Notes under the pieces: model-generated
Databases searched by the model: none
Told to the model about the DNA's origin: nothing
What the model saw: the letters and a program-made list of their open reading frames with translations, nothing else
Shown: positions 26,293-35,114 of the stretch, piece after piece
Position numbering within the stretch: position 1 is the first letter of the stretch
How the letters are laid out: every line of letters begins with the position of its first letter
Position numbers and translations under genes: made by a program
Assembly: GCF_031932625.1 (NCBI RefSeq)
Contig: NZ_JAVSCK010000002.1
Coordinates: 124,001 to 188,000 of the forward strand
Direction: 5' to 3'
DNA length: 64,000 nucleotides
Source: Hwangdonia seohaensis
Lineage (GTDB): Bacteria > Bacteroidota > Bacteroidia > Flavobacteriales > Flavobacteriaceae

Positions 26293-27045
26293 TTAATCTT
26301 CTTTTGGTGCATACGATAAATCCGGACGCATTTCGCCTGTGTACTCTTCCGTTCTTGTGGTGTAATTCATTACTTTGGCAAAAGTGTCCCATCGGTCTGG
26401 GCCTAAAACTTCTTTGTTTGCTTCGCCTCTTTTAGCCGAATCTATAGCGTCTTTTGCAGGGATAGAAACAAAATAATAGCTTTCCATTTGCCCAAATCCG
26501 TTGCGGTATACATTGTAATATTCCGTTGAGCCTTTGCTTTTAAACATGGCTTTAACGGCTTTCATGCCTTCGCGCATTTTTTTGGCATTTTCTGGCTTAT
26601 AATACATGTAAAACCAAGTTCGGTAGTTTTCGGCCTCGGCTGGTTGGGCATCTTCGGCGGGACTGTAACTTAGCGCGTCGTCTTTTACAATGATGTAAGT
26701 ACCGTGCGAGTCGTAACATGCATCAAAACGATCGAACATTTCTCCAAATTTGTCGCCCATGGCTTTTGCCATGTCTGCAAATGGGTTTTTATCTAATTCT
26801 GCAAAGTTTTCAATGGGCGTAACGTAAAAATATTTGAAATCATGGCTCATAGCCGAAAACCACGAGGTTTGTAAATTGTGCTCAATACATGCTGCTTGGA
26901 ATTCTTTCGCAATTTTTTCGTATTCCATGAACTTGGAAGGCTTTACATTGTCTTGATGAATTTGATAGGCTTGTTGTGAATTGGAAAAGTTTACCGTAAG
27001 GCATAGCATTAATGCCAAAAGCATAGTTGTTTTGATTGTCTTCAT
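26293..27045 (-). CDS. Exported protein of unknown function
   Basis: A 250-residue protein with a signal peptide (TTMLLALMLCLTVNFSNSQQ). The mature protein is rich in aromatic residues and shows two repeats of a ferredoxin-like pattern: an N-terminal half with FMEYEKIAKEF and YFYVTPIENFAEL, and a C-terminal half with YRTWFYMYYKPENAKKM and SYYFVSIPAKDAI. This suggests a tandem alpha/beta barrel of the dimeric type (NIPSNAP- or ABM-like). That is inference. It is one of two small exported proteins encoded in a row leftwards. Confidence 0.75.
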   Translation of the reverse strand: MKTIKTTMLLALMLCLTVNFSNSQQAYQIHQDNVKPSKFMEYEKIAKEFQAACIEHNLQTSWFSAMSHDFKYFYVTPIENFAELDKNPFADMAKAMGDKFGEMFDRFDACYDSHGTYIIVKDDALSYSPAEDAQPAEAENYRTWFYMYYKPENAKKMREGMKAVKAMFKSKGSTEYYNVYRNGFGQMESYYFVSIPAKDAIDSAKRGEANKEVLGPDRWDTFAKVMNYTTRTEEYTGEMRPDLSYAPKED

Positions 27046-27123
27046 AATTAATTGTTTTAATTGGTTGGTTATTTAAATGTTGATAATAGCTAATAATTTA
27101 TCTAAAAAGGGAGTTGTTTTATA

Positions 27124-27648
27124 CTAATTTAATGCTTCTCCCATAGCGGAATTGCTTTCCATCTCTGCAGCTTCAATTTCTATAAAGGCTGCCGTGATTG
27201 AGGCGGTATCGTAATATCCGTATTCCTTGACCACTTTTCCATCCGCAAATTGAGAGGTTAAATGCACAGGTATGATCAATTCTTTGCCATTGGCTTTTAG
27301 CTTACCGCTCCAAACGGACCAGTAATTCACCCATTTTTTGCCTTCTTTGTCGATGACCATTTCCAATACCGTTTTATCATCTGAAAAACCGTAGGATGAG
27401 AAATTGGAAATCATGTCTTGATGGCGTTTCATACTTTCCAGATACGGTATTCCCGTGTTTTTGTTGTGAAATACTTGTGCGGTATCGGCAAAGTGGGATT
27501 TCCAAGCATCCCAATCTTGGGCTTCATAGGCTTTTACTCTTTCTTTTATGGATTCAATTTCTGGTGACTCTGAAAAATAACGTTGTGGTTCCTGATTACA
27601 GGATACCACTAGGGTTAATATAAGCCCTAATAGGATAAGTTTTTTCAT
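27124..27648 (-). CDS. NTF2/SnoaL-like lipoprotein
   Basis: A 174-residue lipoprotein (signal LGLILTLVVSC, Cys17). The mature region has the NTF2-like cone fold pattern: an N-terminal helix with VKAYEAQDWDAWKSHFADTAQVF, a central strand NYWSVWSGKLKANGKEL, and a later VHLTSQFADGKVVKEYGYYD. Members bind small ligands or act as enzymes, so no substrate can be assigned. It lies 78 bases upstream of the exported protein gene at 26293-27045 and reads the same way. Confidence 0.85.
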   Translation of the reverse strand: MKKLILLGLILTLVVSCNQEPQRYFSESPEIESIKERVKAYEAQDWDAWKSHFADTAQVFHNKNTGIPYLESMKRHQDMISNFSSYGFSDDKTVLEMVIDKEGKKWVNYWSVWSGKLKANGKELIIPVHLTSQFADGKVVKEYGYYDTASITAAFIEIEAAEMESNSAMGEALN

Positions 27649-27815
27649 TTTATTTAAGGTTTTAATTAATAGTACTGATAAATTGCCATAACCAAACTTA
27701 AAAAAAGACCTGCTTTTTTAGAGAGAATAAAGTTTATGTTTAGAGCCGGGGACTATTAAGGTGAAATCTAATTTACTGAAAAAAAAGCAATTAAGTATGA
27801 AATGTTAAAGAAAAC

Positions 27816-28355
27816 TTAGTTGGCTTCAAAAAAACTGAACATATTGCCACCATAACTTTTGGAATAGCTAAATTGGCTTAGATGAGATAAATCGGTGTGT
27901 TTGGAATGTTCGATGATTAGCAAACCATCTTCTAATAATAAATTATTCTGAAATACTAATTCTGGGATTTTTGCAAACTGTTCTTCAGGAAAAGCGTAGG
28001 GCGGATCTGCAAAAACAATATGGGTTTGTAAAGTGGATTTTTCTAAAAACTTAAACACATCGCTTTTAATGGTGTTTATGGGCATATTGAATTTCTCAGC
28101 GATTTGATTTATAAATTTTATACAGCCATAATCCTGATCGACACTAGTGATTTGTTGGGTGCCTCTTGATGCAAACTCGTAGCTTATATTGCCTGTTCCT
28201 GCAAATAAATCGAGTACGGAAATAGCATCGAAATAAAAACGATTGTTTAAAATATTGAACAGCGATTCCTTAGCCATGTCGGTTGTAGGGCGCACCGGCA
28301 AGTTTTTTGGTGCTACAATTTTTCTGCTTTTATATAATCCTGAAATAATCCGCAT
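27816..28355 (-). CDS. rsmD: 16S rRNA (guanine966-N2)-methyltransferase
   Basis: A 179-residue SAM-dependent methyltransferase that modifies G966 of 16S rRNA. Family features are RIISGLYKSRKI and RPTTDMAKESLFNIL at the start, the SAM-binding motif LDLFAGTGNISYEFASRG, VDQDYGCIKFI, and the catalytic DPPYAFP. Its ATG overlaps the TAA of the DUF3822 gene by one base, which points to translational coupling. Confidence 0.95.
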   Translation of the reverse strand: MRIISGLYKSRKIVAPKNLPVRPTTDMAKESLFNILNNRFYFDAISVLDLFAGTGNISYEFASRGTQQITSVDQDYGCIKFINQIAEKFNMPINTIKSDVFKFLEKSTLQTHIVFADPPYAFPEEQFAKIPELVFQNNLLLEDGLLIIEHSKHTDLSHLSQFSYSKSYGGNMFSFFEAN

Positions 28356-29176
28356 TAAAAACTGTGTATTAAAGTGAAGTTTGAATGGTTGGGTTCAACG
28401 GGTTGTGAATACTTGTAATTGTCCAATCGCTTCCCAAAGCTTACATGCCTAATGTAAGTATAAGCTATGTTGTATAATTCATCATCTTTCGAAATATTTC
28501 CAATAAGAATTAAATGTAGCGTTTCCGGGTTAAGTTTTAATTGTTCGGCGGTAAAAAGAATGTAATAAATAAAATCTTCTTTTGTACTGTATTCAAAAGT
28601 GTTATAAAGGATGAGTTTTCCTTTATCTGTTACAATAATTTCAAAATGAGCTGCATTTACATTGACATAAACCTTGGTGCCATCCGCATTTTTTTCGATA
28701 GATAGAATGCGTTCTATTAAAATGGTGGAAAAATGTTTGTATGTAAAGCTTCCGAATTTTTCGTAAATAAAATTGTTGATATTTATATACGGGACGTAAA
28801 CGTTAACACTGTCGTTGGTTTCGATAATATCGAAAGCGATAAAATCGGATTTAAGGATTTTTGAATTAAACTTTAAATAATCGGCTAAACAAGCTTCTTT
28901 AAACAATGGTTTTGGCACTAGGGTTGAAAGCTCGTTGGTATGAATAACGTTAACATTTTTAAACGAAACCTGTAAGGCAACCTCGGTGTTAAACAAGTGG
29001 ATTAGCTGGTCTAAAACTTCAAACGGATTTAGCTTTTTTTCAAAATCAACATGCTTTAAAGCCGTAATTGTTTTGGTATCCCTTTGCAGTATACAAAAAG
29101 AAAGTCCACTCAAACTTATTTGAATGGACAATTCCAGATTAGTTAGTTTGTTATAGTTTTTATTCGTTAGCGCCAT
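28355..29176 (-). CDS. DUF3822 family protein
   Basis: A 273-residue soluble protein. It matches the Bacteroidota DUF3822 family, which looks like a degenerate ASKHA-fold (actin/hexokinase-like) protein: LELSIQISLSGLSFCIL at the N-terminus, PLFKEACLADYLKFNSKIL in the middle and HFEIIVTDKGKLILYNTF followed by DFIYYILFTAEQL. The function is not established. It is regularly found next to rsmD, as here. It overlaps the 244-residue membrane protein upstream by 17 bases. Confidence 0.85.
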   Translation of the reverse strand: MALTNKNYNKLTNLELSIQISLSGLSFCILQRDTKTITALKHVDFEKKLNPFEVLDQLIHLFNTEVALQVSFKNVNVIHTNELSTLVPKPLFKEACLADYLKFNSKILKSDFIAFDIIETNDSVNVYVPYININNFIYEKFGSFTYKHFSTILIERILSIEKNADGTKVYVNVNAAHFEIIVTDKGKLILYNTFEYSTKEDFIYYILFTAEQLKLNPETLHLILIGNISKDDELYNIAYTYIRHVSFGKRLDNYKYSQPVEPNHSNFTLIHSF

Positions 29177-29894
29177 ATGTTTTTGGCCAGTTTCCAGCGG
29201 TATTTACTTCGTCCATAGAGCCTACTTTTAAGGCATTTCCGTTAACACCATCAACAGACACTATTTGGTTTTCCTGTAAAACAAGGTCTCTATCTTGATC
29301 AAATAAAATCACGTCTTTTTTAACCTTTGCTTCAAACACTGCTATTTTTGTATTGTTTTGCTCTATAAAACCGGCTTTAAGTTCAAATTTTTCACCTTCT
29401 TTTCCAACAGGCACATTCATCATGGTTTTATAACGGTCGGAGTTTTTAAATAAGGAGTCTTTTACGGGTACAAATCCCAAAGTATCTATAATAACAATAT
29501 CTTTAAACATATCAACACCAAATTGCTTGGATAAAACCTCGTCTCTTACACTAGAGTCTCTACGTTGTGTAATCGTAAATTGTGCGGTATCAACAAACTT
29601 AATCAAATTATCAAAGTCTCCTGAGAACTTTCCCGTTACTTTTCTGTGCGCCAATTGTGCATCTCTTATATCATTTAAGCTTTTAATGACTTCGGCGTAA
29701 CGCTTGTTTTTTAGTTTGTTAAAGTGAACCGGACCGTAAACAGATTGGAATGTATTATATCCTAAAAAAGCAATAGTTATCCAAAGCACAACTTGCAACA
29801 AAGGTTTAAATTTAGTGGGAATAAATTTGTCAACTAACTTAACTAAGCCAATTGTTACAAGAATTACAGCAATTGCAACGAGAATTAATTTCAT
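29160..29894 (-). CDS. Conserved membrane-anchored protein, rsmD operon
   Basis: A 244-residue protein with two N-terminal membrane segments (LILVAIAVILVTIGLV and LLQVVLWITIAFLGY). They are followed by a soluble region with RYAEVIKSLNDIRDAQLAHRK, a pilin-like helix pattern also seen in flavobacterial proteins of this position, and a beta-rich C-terminus. I do not recognise a function. It is the first gene of a leftward three-gene operon with DUF3822 and rsmD, and it diverges from the RecD-like helicase. Confidence 0.78.
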   Translation of the reverse strand: MKLILVAIAVILVTIGLVKLVDKFIPTKFKPLLQVVLWITIAFLGYNTFQSVYGPVHFNKLKNKRYAEVIKSLNDIRDAQLAHRKVTGKFSGDFDNLIKFVDTAQFTITQRRDSSVRDEVLSKQFGVDMFKDIVIIDTLGFVPVKDSLFKNSDRYKTMMNVPVGKEGEKFELKAGFIEQNNTKIAVFEAKVKKDVILFDQDRDLVLQENQIVSVDGVNGNALKVGSMDEVNTAGNWPKTYGANE

Positions 29895-29988
29895 GATACG
29901 TTATTTATTAAATAAATTTATTAATGGTATTTAGCAAATCTACAATTTTTTTTTAATCGTAAAAACCAAAGTACGTAAAAATCATTTC

Positions 29989-29996
29989 TATATTTG
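29989..29996 (+). promoter_or_regulatory. -7 promoter box for the RecD-like helicase
   Basis: TATATTTG, an exact TAnnTTTG match, lies 27 bases before the ATG at 30024. A -33 TTG is not obvious. Confidence 0.45.
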
Positions 29997-30023
29997 AATA
30001 ATTTATTAATTATTTTGTTTTAA

Positions 30024-31448
30024 ATGACCTCATCCGAATTTTACGCCCTTATAAAACAGCAGTTTCCGTTTCAACCCACGTTAAAACAAAATATTGTACT
30101 CCAACAGCTTTCAGAATTTATTTTCAGCAAAACACCAAACGCCCTGTATTTGTTAAAAGGTTATGCCGGTACGGGTAAAACCACTATTGTTGGTACCATT
30201 GTTACCAATTTATGGAAAGCAAAAAAAAGCGCTGTGTTAATGGCGCCAACGGGAAGGGCGGCTAAAGTGATTTCGAATTATTCAAACAAAGAAGCCTTTA
30301 CCATTCACAAAAAAATTTATTTTCCTAAAAAAGATAAGGGTGGCGGTGTGAAATTTATTTTACAACCCAATAAGCACAAAAACACCATTTTTATTGTTGA
30401 TGAAGCTTCCATGATTCCTGATACGCCCGGGGAATCTAAATTTTTTGAAAACGGATCGTTGCTGGACGATTTAATGCAATATGTATATTCCGGTCACCAA
30501 TGTAAATTGCTTTTAATTGGTGATACCGCCCAATTACCTCCGGTAAAACTCGATTTAAGCCCAGCATTGGATGAAAATAAATTGGCTTTGAATTACAACA
30601 AAGAGGTTACAAAAATGGAGTTGGACGAAGTGATGCGACAAGAGCAGGATTCGGGAATTTTAGAAAACGCCACGGTGCTGCGCGAGGCTTTATCAAGAAA
30701 TGTCCACGATGCTTTTAAATTCGATTTAAACGGTTTTACCGATATTGTAAGATTGGTTGATGGCTACGATATTATGGAGGCCATAAACGATGCCTACAGC
30801 AGTTTAGGGAACGAGGAAACCGCTATTATCGTTCGCAGCAATAAGCGCGCTAACCTATATAACCAGCAAATACGAAGTCGGATTTTATTTAACGAACACG
30901 AGTTAACCGCGGGCGATTATTTAATGGTGGTTAAGAATAATTATTTTTGGATTAAGCCCACAAGCGAAGCCGGTTTTATTGCCAATGGCGATATAATTGA
31001 GGTTTTAGAAATTTTTTCGATTAAGGAATTATACGGATTTCGCTTCGCGGAAGTTAAGGTACGCATGGTTGATTACCCAAAAATGAGACCATTTGAAACC
31101 GTTTTGCTATTAGATACCATTGATGCCGAAACGCCCTCGCTACCTTACGAAGAGTCGAATAGACTCTATCAAGAAGTCCAAAAAGACTACGAAAACGAAA
31201 CGAGCAATTACAAAAGATTCTTAAAAATAAAAGGTAATAAACATTTTAATGCGTTGCAGGTTAAGTTTTCTTATGCCATAACCTGTCATAAATCCCAAGG
31301 TGGACAATGGCACACTGTTTTTGTCGAGCAACCCTATTTGCCCAATGGTGTAGATAAAGATTATTTGCGTTGGCTGTACACCGCCGTAACCAGGGCCAAG
31401 GATAAATTGTATCTTATAGGTTTTAAGGATGATTTTTTTGAGGAATAG
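30024..31448 (+). CDS. RecD-like ATP-dependent DNA helicase
   Basis: A 474-residue superfamily 1 helicase. Walker A is GYAGTGKTT (residues 46-54) and the Walker B box is FIVDEASMI, followed by LLIGDTAQLPPV (motif III). Motif V/VI is seen in ITCHKSQGGQWHTVFVE and TAVTRAKDKLYLIGF near the end. It is shorter than RecD or RecD2 and lacks the N-terminal HhH region of RecD2. Bacteroidota carry this short form as a stand-alone gene, and a DNA repair role is likely. The gene is monocistronic. Confidence 0.9.
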   Translation: MTSSEFYALIKQQFPFQPTLKQNIVLQQLSEFIFSKTPNALYLLKGYAGTGKTTIVGTIVTNLWKAKKSAVLMAPTGRAAKVISNYSNKEAFTIHKKIYFPKKDKGGGVKFILQPNKHKNTIFIVDEASMIPDTPGESKFFENGSLLDDLMQYVYSGHQCKLLLIGDTAQLPPVKLDLSPALDENKLALNYNKEVTKMELDEVMRQEQDSGILENATVLREALSRNVHDAFKFDLNGFTDIVRLVDGYDIMEAINDAYSSLGNEETAIIVRSNKRANLYNQQIRSRILFNEHELTAGDYLMVVKNNYFWIKPTSEAGFIANGDIIEVLEIFSIKELYGFRFAEVKVRMVDYPKMRPFETVLLLDTIDAETPSLPYEESNRLYQEVQKDYENETSNYKRFLKIKGNKHFNALQVKFSYAITCHKSQGGQWHTVFVEQPYLPNGVDKDYLRWLYTAVTRAKDKLYLIGFKDDFFEE

Positions 31449-31784
31449 CGCTAAGTTGAAAGTTGGAAGACCGAAGACGGATGTTCACTCAGGGTAAGAC
31501 GGAAATTTGTTTGCGTACAAAATCTCACCGTATTAACGTTGCGGAAATGTGTACAAATTAATAAATCACTTTTTAATTTATAAAAGTGAGAGTTCCCCTC
31601 CTTAAAGGGGCTAGGGGTGGGTTTTAAATTAAAGAGTTAGAAGATAAGTTTTGACTGAAAACTACTGATTTTGGAGTTTTTTTATCAACCAATTAACTTT
31701 AAAAATCTTTGTAAATTAGCATAGTATTTTAGCTTTGAATGATTATTAATCTTTAAAAAAATTCCCGAAAGGGGATTTAGGCTT
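31449..31784. other. Intergenic region with repeat fragments
   Basis: 336 bases without a gene. It contains AGTTCCCCTCCTTAAAGGGG followed by CTAGGGGTGGG (31591-31621), a palindromic sequence of a type often scattered in Bacteroidota genomes. There is also a stretch GAAGACCGAAGACGG-like near 31466. Just before the next ATG lies a GAAA-tetraloop hairpin (31759-31778). Confidence 0.55.
31759..31778 (+). promoter_or_regulatory. GNRA-loop hairpin in the leader of the DUF4126 gene
   Basis: AAATTCCC-GAAA-GGGGATTT forms an 8-bp stem (one G-U) capped by a GAAA tetraloop and ends six bases before the ATG at 31785. It would occupy the ribosome landing site if folded. Confidence 0.4.
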
Positions 31785-32360
31785 ATGACAGTAGAAACCA
31801 TTATTAGTATATGTTTAGGTGTTGGTCTAGCCGCATCGGTTGGGTTCAGGGTGTTTTTGCCGTTGTTCGCATTGAGTTTGGCTGCTTATTTTGATGTTTG
31901 GCCACTCAACGAATCTTGGGAATGGATTGGCAGTACCACCGCATTAATAACTTTAGGCGTTGCTACGCTGGTAGAAATTTTTGCCTATTTTATACCTTAT
32001 ATCGACAATTTATTGGATAGTATCGCGGTGCCTTTGGCGGCACTTGCAGGAACGGCGGTAATGATGTCTACGGTGGCCGATTTAAGCCCCGTTATAACCT
32101 GGTCGTTAGCCATTGTCGCAGGTGGCGGAACGGCGGCGGCCATTGCCGGAACCTCAAGTACAACACGATTGGCATCCACGGCCACAACGGGTGGTTTAGG
32201 AAATCCCATAGTATCGACCATTGAAACCGTTACGGCTACAGTAATGTCGGTTATTTCAATATTCCTCCCCATTTTAGCTATCATTTTAGTAGCAATCATA
32301 TTATTTATAATTTTCCGATTGTATAAAAAGTTTAAACCATCTAAAGTTAAAAATCAGTAA
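31785..32360 (+). CDS. DUF4126 family membrane protein
   Basis: A 191-residue integral membrane protein. The pattern fits DUF4126: an N-terminal ICLGVGLAASVGFRVFLPLF, then ITLGVATLVEIFAYFIPYIDNLLD, SIAVPLAALAGTAV, a Gly/Ala/Thr-rich IAGTSSTTRLASTATTGGLGNP segment, and a last strong helix ILAIILVAIILFIIFRL followed by a basic tail. Four to five membrane spans are likely. The function is unknown. kdsB follows after 38 bases, so they may share a transcript. Confidence 0.88.
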   Translation: MTVETIISICLGVGLAASVGFRVFLPLFALSLAAYFDVWPLNESWEWIGSTTALITLGVATLVEIFAYFIPYIDNLLDSIAVPLAALAGTAVMMSTVADLSPVITWSLAIVAGGGTAAAIAGTSSTTRLASTATTGGLGNPIVSTIETVTATVMSVISIFLPILAIILVAIILFIIFRLYKKFKPSKVKNQ

Positions 32361-32398
32361 TATTTATAGTATTTTTGAACTACATTATTTAGAAGTAG

Positions 32399-33127
32399 AT
32401 GAAAATAATCTCAATGATTCCCGCGCGATACAGCGCCACTCGTTTCCCCGGAAAGCTCATGCAGGATTTAGGCGGAAAAACCGTTATCCGTCGGACTTAT
32501 GAAGCCACCGTTGCCACCAATTTATTTGATGATGTTTTTGTAGTTACCGATAGCGATATCATTTACAAAGAGATAGTTAACAACGGCGGTAAAGCCATTA
32601 TGAGCATTAAGGAACACGATTGCGGTAGCGATAGAATAGCCGAAGCTGTTGAAGATTTAGATATTGATATCGTTATAAACGTGCAGGGCGATGAGCCTTT
32701 TACTGATGCAGAATCATTAAAAAAACTGATTGAAGTCTTTAAAGATGATTACGATAATACCATAGATTTAGCCTCATTAATGGTTCATATTACAGATGAC
32801 GAGGAAATTAAAAACCCAAATACGGTGAAGGTTATTGTCGATAATACTAATTTCGCATTATATTTTTCGCGTAGCGTAATCCCATTCCCAAGAGATAAAA
32901 CCGTTGATGTAAAATATTACAAACACAAAGGCGTTTATGCATTTAGAAAAGCAGCTTTATTGGACTTTTATCGATTGCCTATGCTTGCTTTAGAAGCTTC
33001 TGAAAAGCTGGAACAATTGCGCTATTTAGAATACGGCAAACGCATAAAAATGGTTGAAACCGATGTGCAGGGTATCGAGATTGATACCCCGGAAGATTTA
33101 GAACGCGCAAATAAATTATGGAAGTGA
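32399..33127 (+). CDS. kdsB: 3-deoxy-manno-octulosonate cytidylyltransferase
   Basis: Activates Kdo (or an 8-amino analogue) as a CMP-sugar for lipopolysaccharide inner core synthesis. The 242 residues show the nucleotidyltransferase start MIPARYSATRFPGKLM, VVTDSD, the metal-binding region VINVQGDEPF, and YAFRKAALLDFYRLP with LEQLRYLEYGKRIKM near the end, all typical of KdsB. It is followed by an A/T-rich gap with nested inverted repeats and then by a HAD gene. Confidence 0.95.
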   Translation: MKIISMIPARYSATRFPGKLMQDLGGKTVIRRTYEATVATNLFDDVFVVTDSDIIYKEIVNNGGKAIMSIKEHDCGSDRIAEAVEDLDIDIVINVQGDEPFTDAESLKKLIEVFKDDYDNTIDLASLMVHITDDEEIKNPNTVKVIVDNTNFALYFSRSVIPFPRDKTVDVKYYKHKGVYAFRKAALLDFYRLPMLALEASEKLEQLRYLEYGKRIKMVETDVQGIEIDTPEDLERANKLWK

Positions 33128-33134
33128 CGAAGTC

Positions 33135-33210
33135 ATTCCCTTGAAATCGTAAGATTCATGAATTCATTATTATAAAATGTTAAATAATGAATAAAAAGGG
33201 AATCTTTTTA
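33135..33210 (+). terminator. Nested, partly exclusive stems after kdsB
   Basis: ATTCCCTT (33135-33142) can pair with AAGGGAAT (33196-33203), and ATTCATTATT (33162-33171) with AATAATGAAT (33183-33192). AAGATTC (33151-33157) can pair with GAATCTT (33200-33206), which overlaps the first partner. A TTTTTA run follows. It probably acts as a terminator or attenuator for kdsB transcripts. Confidence 0.5.
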
Positions 33211-33241
33211 AAGTGAATTAGAATTATTATAAACAAAAAAA

Positions 33242-33946
33242 TTGAAAAAAGAGTATCAACACATTAAAGTAATTGGATTTGATGCCGATGATACACTTTG
33301 GGTTAACGAAACCTATTTTCGTGAGGCCGAGGAGGAGATTCAACGCTTGTTGTCAAAATACGAAACCCCAAATAAAATAGACCAAGAGCTGTTTAAAATG
33401 GAAATGAAAAATCTTCCGCTTTATGGCTATGGCGTTAAGGCTTTCATTTTATCGATGGTAGAAGTGGCTTTAGAGTTGTCAAACTATAATATTTCAAATA
33501 AAACCATCGAAGCCATTTTGAATATTGGCAAAAACATGCTTGAAAAACCGGTAGAGTTGCTTAATGGCGTTGAAGACGTTTTAAGCGTGCTTTCAAAAAA
33601 ATACAGATTGATATTGGCTACCAAAGGCGATTTATTGGACCAAGAACGCAAACTGGAAAAATCTGGTTTAACCAAATATTTTCATCATATCGAAGTGTTA
33701 AGCGATAAGCAAGAGCGTAATTATTCCAATCTTTTAAATCATTTGGATATTAAACCCACAGAGTTTTTAATGATAGGAAACTCTTTAAAATCGGATGTTT
33801 TGCCCTTGGTAAATATTAAAGCCCACGCCATTCATATCCCATTTCATACCACTTGGGCGCACGAAACGGTAAGCAAAAAAGAAACGAACGGTAAAACGTA
33901 CAAAACCATTGGTGGTTTAAGAGAGGTTTTAGATTTATTGGATTAA
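33242..33946 (+). CDS. HAD-superfamily hydrolase (TTG start)
   Basis: A 234-residue phosphatase-like protein. HAD motifs are visible: FDADDTLW (motif I, nucleophile and acid), ATKGD (motif II), a lysine in LSDKQ (motif III) and IGNSLKSDV (motif IV). The helical insertion after motif I marks subfamily I, like YjjG/YigB-type phosphatases of FMN, nucleotides or sugar phosphates. It is not a KdsC-type enzyme, which would lack the cap. The only usable start is TTG at 33242. The substrate is unknown. Confidence 0.85.
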   Translation: MKKEYQHIKVIGFDADDTLWVNETYFREAEEEIQRLLSKYETPNKIDQELFKMEMKNLPLYGYGVKAFILSMVEVALELSNYNISNKTIEAILNIGKNMLEKPVELLNGVEDVLSVLSKKYRLILATKGDLLDQERKLEKSGLTKYFHHIEVLSDKQERNYSNLLNHLDIKPTEFLMIGNSLKSDVLPLVNIKAHAIHIPFHTTWAHETVSKKETNGKTYKTIGGLREVLDLLD

Positions 33947-34030
33947 TTGGTAAGATATTTCATTGCCTTTTAATCGAGTAAAAATGAAAATTGTACTATT
34001 TTTACAATTTGAAAAAAGAAATTACATTAA

Positions 34031-35113
34031 ATGAATTATAGAAACTTTCCCATGGTGCCAAGAGTAATTTTTGGCAGAGGTAGTTTTAATCAGTTAAATG
34101 ATATTATTGCCCCAAAACGATTAAGCGTTAACGCACCATTTATTTTTTTGGTAGATGATATTTTTAAAAACAACAACTGGTTGTCGTCTCGAATACCTAC
34201 GTCTTACGATGACCGAATTATTTATATATCAGCAAATGAGGAACCCAGAACATCGCAAGTCGATGAGCTGGTTGAAGATATTATTTTAAATACCAAAGAA
34301 CGCCCTTCCGGTATTATTGGAATTGGTGGAGGCACTATTTTAGATTTGGCCAAAGCGGTATCTATCATGATTACCAACAAAGGAGAAGCCAAAGATTATC
34401 AAGGTTGGGATTTGGTTAAAAACCCAGCTATTTATCATGTGGGCATTCCCACTATATCTGGTACAGGGGCCGAGGTTTCGAGGACTACGGTGTTAACGGG
34501 GCCGGAAAGAAAACTAGGTATAAATTCAGATTATACACCTTTTGATCAGGTTGTTTTAGATTCCGAACTTACCAAAGATGTGCCAACCGAACAGTGGTTT
34601 TACACCGGTATGGACTGTTATATCCATTGCATTGAATCGCTTACGGGAACCTATTTAAACGCCTTTAGCCAAAGTTATGGCGATATGGCTTTACAATTAT
34701 GTGAAGAGATATTTTTAACCGATACTTTATCAAGTGTTGATGCCCAGGAAAAACTCATGATGGCATCGTGGCACGGTGGTATGAGCATTGCCTACTCGCA
34801 AGTTGGTGTGGCACACGCCATGAGTTACGGATTATCTTATTTATTGGGAACAAGGCACGGTATAGGCAATTGCATTGTTTTCAATCATTTGGAAGAATTT
34901 TATCCCGAAGGCGTAAAGGTATTTAAAGCCATGAAAAAGAAGCATAATATTGTGTTGCCTAAAGGGATATGCGCCAATTTAAGCGATAGGGAATTTGATA
35001 TCATGATAAATATATCGCTTAGTTTAGAACCGCTTTGGGAAAATGCGCTGGGTAAAAATTGGAAAAAAATAATGACGCCCAAAAAATTAAAAGAACTTTA
35101 CCAAAAAATGTAA
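34031..35113 (+). CDS. KdnB-like iron-containing alcohol dehydrogenase
   Basis: A 360-residue group III (iron-containing) alcohol dehydrogenase. The opening NYRNFPMVPRVIFGRGSFNQL, the dinucleotide motif GIGGGTILDLAKAVSI, and metal-binding histidines in IHCIES, GVAHAMSYGLS and RHGIGNCIVFNHLEEF are visible. The best-known relative is KdnB of Shewanella, which oxidises the 8-hydroxyl of Kdo before transamination to 8-amino-Kdo. The nearby kdsB supports this, but the aminotransferase KdnA is not in the window, so I do not assign the symbol. The acyltransferase gene follows after one base. Confidence 0.82.
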   Translation: MNYRNFPMVPRVIFGRGSFNQLNDIIAPKRLSVNAPFIFLVDDIFKNNNWLSSRIPTSYDDRIIYISANEEPRTSQVDELVEDIILNTKERPSGIIGIGGGTILDLAKAVSIMITNKGEAKDYQGWDLVKNPAIYHVGIPTISGTGAEVSRTTVLTGPERKLGINSDYTPFDQVVLDSELTKDVPTEQWFYTGMDCYIHCIESLTGTYLNAFSQSYGDMALQLCEEIFLTDTLSSVDAQEKLMMASWHGGMSIAYSQVGVAHAMSYGLSYLLGTRHGIGNCIVFNHLEEFYPEGVKVFKAMKKKHNIVLPKGICANLSDREFDIMINISLSLEPLWENALGKNWKKIMTPKKLKELYQKM

Positions 35114-35114
35114 T

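Noticed and set aside
25705..26392. Two open frames on the minus strand (149 and 104 residues) across the rnpB region
   Set aside because: They run antisense through the RNase P RNA and its hairpin, have no family features, and are explained by the RNA gene and the exported-protein gene downstream.
31997..32299. A 100-residue open frame on the minus strand
   Set aside because: It is the shadow of the DUF4126 membrane protein and has no support of its own.
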